A stretch of DNA of 64,000 bases from Streptomyces tubercidicus (GTDB taxonomy: Bacteria > Actinomycetota > Actinomycetes > Streptomycetales > Streptomycetaceae): the NCBI RefSeq assembly GCF_027497495.1, contig NZ_CP114205.1:3596001-3660000 (forward strand), written 5' to 3'. This document shows positions 61,474 to 64,000 of the stretch, one piece after another. Position 1 is the first letter of the stretch. Every line of letters starts with the position of its first letter. The position numbers were made by a program, and so were the translations under genes. The notes beneath the pieces were generated by a model, which made no database searches, was not told the origin of the DNA, and worked only from the letters and a program-made list of their open reading frames with translations.

Positions 61474-61878
61474 TCAGCGCACGGTGACCGTGACCACCGG
61501 CGAGAGGGTGCTGCCGGTGGCCATACGGAGCTGGTTGACGCCCTTGATGCCGAGCTTGACCCGCACCGAGTACGCACCGCTGGAGTTGACCGGCGTCTGC
61601 GCGGGCAGCGAGACCCACTTCGTGCCCTGCTTCTGCTGGACGGTGAGCTTGGTGCCGGCCTTGATGCCCTTGGCGACGCCGGTGATCCGGAACTGCTCCC
61701 AGGCCTTGACCGTCGTCGCACTGGCCTTGGCCGTCAGGGTGGCGGCGGCCGGTGCGGAGGCCACGACCTGCTTGGGCGAGTGGAGGTCCTGCGGCGCGGC
61801 GAAGGCCGCGGCGGAGCCGCCGGCCAGCAGGGAGACGGCGATGACGCCGACGGTGGCGTAGCGAAGTGCACGGTTCAT
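61474..61878 (-). CDS. Small secreted protein, Ig-like fold
   Basis: ATG 61878, after GGGGAGGAACCC, gives 134 residues. A Sec signal (VGVIAVSLLAGGSAAAFAAP) precedes a beta-rich domain (ITGVAKGIKAGTKLTVQQKQ, then SGAYSVRVKLGIKGVNQLRM), which resembles the short bacterial Ig-like domains of exported Streptomyces proteins. No catalytic motif. It is alone on its strand. Confidence 0.7.
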   Translation of the reverse strand: MNRALRYATVGVIAVSLLAGGSAAAFAAPQDLHSPKQVVASAPAAATLTAKASATTVKAWEQFRITGVAKGIKAGTKLTVQQKQGTKWVSLPAQTPVNSSGAYSVRVKLGIKGVNQLRMATGSTLSPVVTVTVR

Positions 61879-62113
61879 TATGGGTTCCTCCCCTGAGGAG
61901 GCCGGCCCGTTGGCCCGGCCGGCCTGTTGGTGACCTTCACTGAGGAACATGCCCTGATGGCACCAGAAGTTCCCGCGTACCGGCACACACCGGCCATTTA
62001 TGACAGAACTGGCCTGAAGTGAACGGATCGCCTTCCGGCGGCAGTTGAGGATGGCGCCCCGCCACGAGGGTGACGAACTCCAGGGCGCCGGTACAACGGT
62101 GCGACTCCGGCGG

Positions 62114-62311
62114 CTACAACGACAGCAGCAGCCAGCAGCCGGTGGCCAGGAACACCACCCCGGACAACAGCGCCGTCACTGCGGCGACCGGGCGGCTGAC
62201 ACCGTCGGCGACCGGGGTACCGGTCCGCGCGCACACCGCCGTCCACACCAGCAGTCCGGCGCCGAACAGCGCGAACGCCACACCGGCGAATGCCTCGGGT
62301 CCACTCTCCAT
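62114..62311 (-). CDS. Small two-helix membrane protein, unknown
   Basis: ATG 62311 gives 65 residues, nearly all within two hydrophobic helices (GVAFALFGAGLLVWTAVC and AAVTALLSGVVFLATGCWLL). It is a plausible short gene, but the ribosome site is weak. No homologous family is recognised. Confidence 0.45.
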   Translation of the reverse strand: MESGPEAFAGVAFALFGAGLLVWTAVCARTGTPVADGVSRPVAAVTALLSGVVFLATGCWLLLSL

Positions 62312-62443
62312 GCGGGCAGCGTGGCACCCCGCGGCGGCATCCCGGCGAACGCCGGGTGAACGGCGCCGGTATGTCGCCCGCCGCTCACCCGCCCGCATCA
62401 GCCGCCCGTATCAGCCGTACGTACCGGCCTTCCGCACCGGCCG

Positions 62444-63991
62444 TCAGCCCTCCGCGGCCACCGGCTCCAGGAACCCCTGCTCGACCAGCATCCGGATCGA
62501 GGCCGGGGTACGGTCCCGCAGCAGGACCGGGTCCTCGCCGACGAGTTGGGCGATGGCGTCCAGAATCCGCCCGGCGGGCAGCGAGCCGTCACACACCCCG
62601 GCGAAGCCCGCGCCGACCGTGTCCACCTTCGTGGCGCGCCGCATACCGCGGTTCTGACGCAGCACCACATGCTCCGGGTCCTCCGCCCCGGGCAGCCCGA
62701 CCTGCTCCTGGACCACCCCGTCGGCGAGCCGGAAGTGGGCGGCCAGCAGCGCCGCGTCGTCCGTGACCCGCAGATAGTCCTGGCGGTCGAAGTGCGCCAC
62801 CACCGACTCCCCCAGCGGCTGCTCCACCGGATGCGGCCACTCCTCGACCGTGATGGACGGGGCGTTGGATCCGGACTTGCGCAGCGTGATCCAGCCGAAG
62901 CCGATGGCATGGGTCTTGCGAGCCTCGAACTCGTCGAGCCAGGCGTCGTACCGCGCGGCATACGTCTCGTCGTCCGCCCGGTGATCGCCCGCGTCGCGCA
63001 GCCACAGCTCGGCGTACTGGGTGATGTCCTGCACCTCGCGCTGCACGATCCAGGCGTCACAGCCACGCGGCACCCAGGACCGCAGCCGGTCCTGCCACTC
63101 CTCGCCCGCCACATGCTGCCAATTGGCCAGCAGCTGGCAGTAACCGCCGTCGTTGAGATGCGCGGCGGCCTGCTGGACGAGCGTCCGGCACAGGTCGTCG
63201 CCGCCCATGCCGCCGTCCCGGTAGGTGAGCCGGGCGCCCGGAGAGATCACGAACGGCGGGTTGGACACGATCAGGTCGTACGTCTCGTCACCGACCGGCT
63301 CGAACAGCGAGCCCTCCCGCAGGTCGGCAGCGCCCGCCCCGGAGAGCGCCAGCGTCAGCGCGGTGATCCGCAGCGCCCGGGGGTTGAGGTCGGTGGCCGT
63401 GACCCGCGTGGCGTGCTGTGCCGCGTGCAGCGCCTGGATGCCGGAGCCGGTACCGAGATCGAGCGCCTTGGCCACCGGGCGGCGCACGGTGATCCCGGCC
63501 AGGGTCGTGGACGCCCCGCCGACGCCGAGCACCAGCTCCGCGCGGTCCGCCTCCCCGGCGCCCCGGATACCGCCGGCCCCGCCGACCGCACAGCCCAGGT
63601 CGGAGACGATCCACCAGTCCTGCCCCTCGGGGCCGCCGTACGGCCGCACGTCCACACTGGCGCGCAGCTCGTCGCCGTCCTGCACCAGCCAGCCGTCGGC
63701 GAGGCAGTCCTCGACCGGCAGGGCGGCCTGCGCCCGCCGCGGCTCCACCGGGCGCTGCAGCAGGAACAGCCGCACCAGGGTCTCCAGCGGGCTGTCGCCG
63801 CGCGTCGCCCGCAGCGCGGGGACGGTCTCGCTGCGCGCCAGCGCGGCATAGGCGGGCGCGCCGAGCAGCTCCAGCAGCCCGTCGGCGGTGAAGGCGGCGG
63901 CCAGCAGCGCCTCGCGCAGCCGGGCCGTGCGGGCGTGGCTCTCGGGGTCCTGGGCATCTGCGATGGGGAGGTGCGTACTCACGCCCACCAT
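62444..63991 (-). CDS. Class I SAM-dependent methyltransferase, HemK-like with accessory domains
   Basis: 515 residues from ATG 63991 (GTG 63982 is an alternative). A helical N-terminal domain of ~130 residues is followed by the SAM site (AKALDLGTGSGIQALHAAQ, then VTATDLNPRALRITALTLAL) and the catalytic motif IVSNPPFVISPG, an NPPF type of N-methyltransferases that act on amines or glutamine. A C-terminal winged-helix-like domain occupies residues 390-515. It is conserved near topA in Streptomyces. The substrate is not known. Confidence 0.8.
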   Translation of the reverse strand: MVGVSTHLPIADAQDPESHARTARLREALLAAAFTADGLLELLGAPAYAALARSETVPALRATRGDSPLETLVRLFLLQRPVEPRRAQAALPVEDCLADGWLVQDGDELRASVDVRPYGGPEGQDWWIVSDLGCAVGGAGGIRGAGEADRAELVLGVGGASTTLAGITVRRPVAKALDLGTGSGIQALHAAQHATRVTATDLNPRALRITALTLALSGAGAADLREGSLFEPVGDETYDLIVSNPPFVISPGARLTYRDGGMGGDDLCRTLVQQAAAHLNDGGYCQLLANWQHVAGEEWQDRLRSWVPRGCDAWIVQREVQDITQYAELWLRDAGDHRADDETYAARYDAWLDEFEARKTHAIGFGWITLRKSGSNAPSITVEEWPHPVEQPLGESVVAHFDRQDYLRVTDDAALLAAHFRLADGVVQEQVGLPGAEDPEHVVLRQNRGMRRATKVDTVGAGFAGVCDGSLPAGRILDAIAQLVGEDPVLLRDRTPASIRMLVEQGFLEPVAAEG

Positions 63992-64000
63992 TGTCGGCCC

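Overview
The window is chromosomal DNA of a Streptomyces-type actinomycete. The GC content is very high with G/C-biased third positions, GTG starts are frequent, and the right side carries the block topA, thymidylate kinase fused to a transporter-like membrane domain, and DNA polymerase III delta-prime, next to a tRNA-Thr(CGT), as in Streptomyces.

Region 1 (1-23.5 kb) is accessory chromosome. It holds an edge-truncated sensor kinase; a cell-envelope sensing locus (two tandem paralogous exported proteins plus a CseB/CseC-like two-component system); an O-acyltransferase-like membrane protein coupled to an exported hydrolase; an orphan isoaspartyl-methyltransferase-like enzyme of the RiPP (FxLD/lanthipeptide) type beside a broken XRE regulator; a DedA and phospholipid-methyltransferase-like pair; a scar of decayed natural-product genes (type II thioesterase, flavoprotein fragment, PqqD/lasso-B1 fragment); a double-MerR regulator divergent from an erythromycin-esterase-like enzyme across a long palindrome; a two-component system divergent from an ABC exporter; and a TetR regulator divergent from a CPBP protease across two palindromes.

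Region 2 (23,880-49,906) is one integrated mobile element of about 26 kb, bounded by perfect 43-bp direct repeats. The right copy lies inside an intact tRNA-Thr gene. Twin arm-type repeats lie just inside each end. The backbone is on the right: tyrosine integrase, XRE regulator, excisionase-like protein, DUF3631-type replication ATPase with an iteron-like array, a DUF2637 membrane protein, MobC and a relaxase. I see no FtsK/TraB-type translocase, so it looks like an integrative and mobilizable element. The cargo is a WXG-like/polymorphic nuclease toxin with its SMI1/KNR4-type immunity protein and a duplicated toxin-linker fragment; a tightly coupled operon of a flavoprotein, an HPr-kinase-like ATPase, an adenylate-kinase-like protein, two glycosyltransferases, a NUDIX hydrolase and an APH-type kinase, which I cannot match to a described pathway; and a putative restriction-modification pair at the left end.

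Region 3 (49.9-64 kb) is conserved chromosome: tRNA-Thr, an exported TAP-like peptidase, holB, the MFS-tmk fusion, topA, a DUF2752 pair, small exported and membrane proteins, and a large class I methyltransferase. Strong hairpin terminators separate several of these.
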